Source: Candidatus Sumerlaeota bacterium (GTDB taxonomy: Bacteria; Sumerlaeota; Sumerlaeia; SLMS01). Taken from it: a stretch of 15,731 nucleotides of DNA. Below, in pieces: positions 15,292 through 15,731 of this stretch. Where the stretch lies: positions 1 through 15,731 of the forward strand of contig JADZDZ010000231.1 of NCBI GenBank assembly GCA_020850785.1, read 5' to 3'. Positions within the stretch are counted from its first letter, which is position 1. Each line of letters opens with the position of its first letter. The translations under genes were made by a program, and so were the position numbers. The notes under the pieces are model-generated. The model saw only the letters and a list, made by a program, of their open reading frames with translations, was not told where the DNA came from and searched no databases.

Positions 15292-15543
15292 TTATTCCTG
15301 ACGATCGCGGCTGGCGCTGGATGAACGGGAGGCGCTGCCACGACGATCATCGGCGACGCGGCGATCCTCTTCTTCCTCATCCAGTTTCTTTGATGCATCG
15401 CGGAAGTCGCGCATGCTCTGGCCAAACATTTTTCCCAGCTTGGGAATTTGCGACGGCCCGAAAATCAGCAGCACCACCACCAGAATAATGAGCAGTTCCA
15501 TCGAACCGAGTCCAAAAAGGCCCGCAGCGAGTTGGGTTGTCAT
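15292..15543 (-). CDS. tatA: Sec-independent (Tat) translocase subunit TatA/E family
   Basis: An 83-residue protein with the TatA build: a short periplasmic N-terminus, one hydrophobic helix (about residues 15-28, MELLIILVVVLLIF), the FGPSQIP hinge, an amphipathic helix (about 35-50, LGKMFGQSMRDFRDA), then an acidic and Ser/Arg-rich cytoplasmic tail. TatA oligomers form the conduit for folded proteins exported with TatC. The residue before the helix is Glu (E16), where E. coli TatA has Gln and TatB has Glu, so a bifunctional or TatB-like role is possible. GAAAGGA lies 12 nt before the ATG, a rather long spacing. The gene converges with hemL. No tatC is visible. Confidence 0.9.
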   Translation of the reverse strand: MTTQLAAGLFGLGSMELLIILVVVLLIFGPSQIPKLGKMFGQSMRDFRDASKKLDEEEEDRRVADDRRGSASRSSSASRDRQE

Positions 15544-15649
15544 GGTTTCATCGCATCCTTTCGCCGGGGTTTCGGCTGAACAACGATTTCGTGAGGATCA
15601 TGCGACCGGGGCGCCAAGGCTGTCAGTAGGGAAATGAAGGGGAGCGAGG
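15544..15649. other. Intergenic gap upstream of tatA
   Basis: The 106 bp contain the tatA ribosome-binding region and no convincing promoter or terminator that I can identify. Confidence 0.5.
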
Positions 15650-15731
15650 TTATTCTGCGGGAAGGCCGGGGGTGGGAACGTCGCGGCGCCAGATGATTTC
15701 AGCTCGACCCTGCTCCAGATTCGCGCAGCGC
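15650..15731 (-). CDS. C-terminal end of an unidentified gene, cut by window edge
   Basis: On the minus strand a frame open from the right edge ends with TAA at 15650-15652, giving 26 residues that end RRDVPTPGLPAE. Codon choice looks like that of neighbouring genes, and the position 106 bp upstream of tatA on the same strand fits a preceding operon member. The fragment is too short to recognise a family. It could also be a chance open frame. Confidence 0.4.
   Translation of the reverse strand, partial: RCANLEQGRAEIIWRRDVPTPGLPAE

Noticed and set aside
1..15731. Mobile elements, CRISPR arrays, phage or toxin-antitoxin modules, attachment sites at the tRNA genes
   Set aside because: No transposase, integrase, repeat-spacer structure or duplicated tRNA 3' end was seen. 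All gaps are short and accounted for.

Overview
The window is an ordinary-looking housekeeping stretch of a GC-rich bacterial chromosome. It is densely packed, with frequent 4-bp ATGA start/stop overlaps. Rho, TatA, class I PurE with PurK, and the C5 (glutamyl-tRNA) route to haem identify a bacterium, probably Gram-negative. The long disordered N-terminus of Rho, the fused HemC-HemD protein and the gene order are unlike the textbook proteobacterial arrangement. They would fit a poorly sampled phylum (PVC-like, Sumerlaeota or Hydrogenedentota are guesses), but no lineage can be assigned from sequence reading alone.

Layout: (1) 2-4171, plus strand: the 3' part of a large protein built of carboxypeptidase-regulatory-like beta-sandwich repeats, overlapping coaE (dephospho-CoA kinase), then rho. 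(2) 4172-4228: a perfect hairpin shared by the convergent rho and alaS genes. (3) 4229-6985, minus strand: alaS. (4) 6986-7258: divergent alaS/purE control region. (5) 7259-8956, plus: purE and purK, the two-step carboxylation of AIR in purine synthesis. (6) 8957-9385: no protein gene, but two divergently transcribed tRNA genes, Thr(CGU) on minus and Cys(GCA) on plus, each with a recognisable sigma70-type promoter. (7) 9386-15278, plus: an operon of an MntR-type metal sensor, hemA, a hemC-hemD fusion, hemB and hemL. (8) 15292-15731, minus: tatA and the C-terminal end of an unidentified gene.

The hem operon encodes every step from glutamyl-tRNA(Glu) to uroporphyrinogen III: HemA makes glutamate-1-semialdehyde, HemL makes 5-aminolevulinate, HemB makes porphobilinogen, and HemC-HemD makes uroporphyrinogen III. 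Its first gene overlaps hemA by 4 bp and encodes a DtxR/MntR-family repressor with all six expected Mn-site ligands, so metal-responsive control of tetrapyrrole synthesis is the most attractive hypothesis in the window. Other points of interest are the Asn/Gln-rich, Arg-patch N-terminus of Rho, an apparent CTG start codon for hemC-hemD, and a palindrome over the putative alaS promoter. I saw no mobile element, CRISPR array, phage gene or clearly undescribed system.
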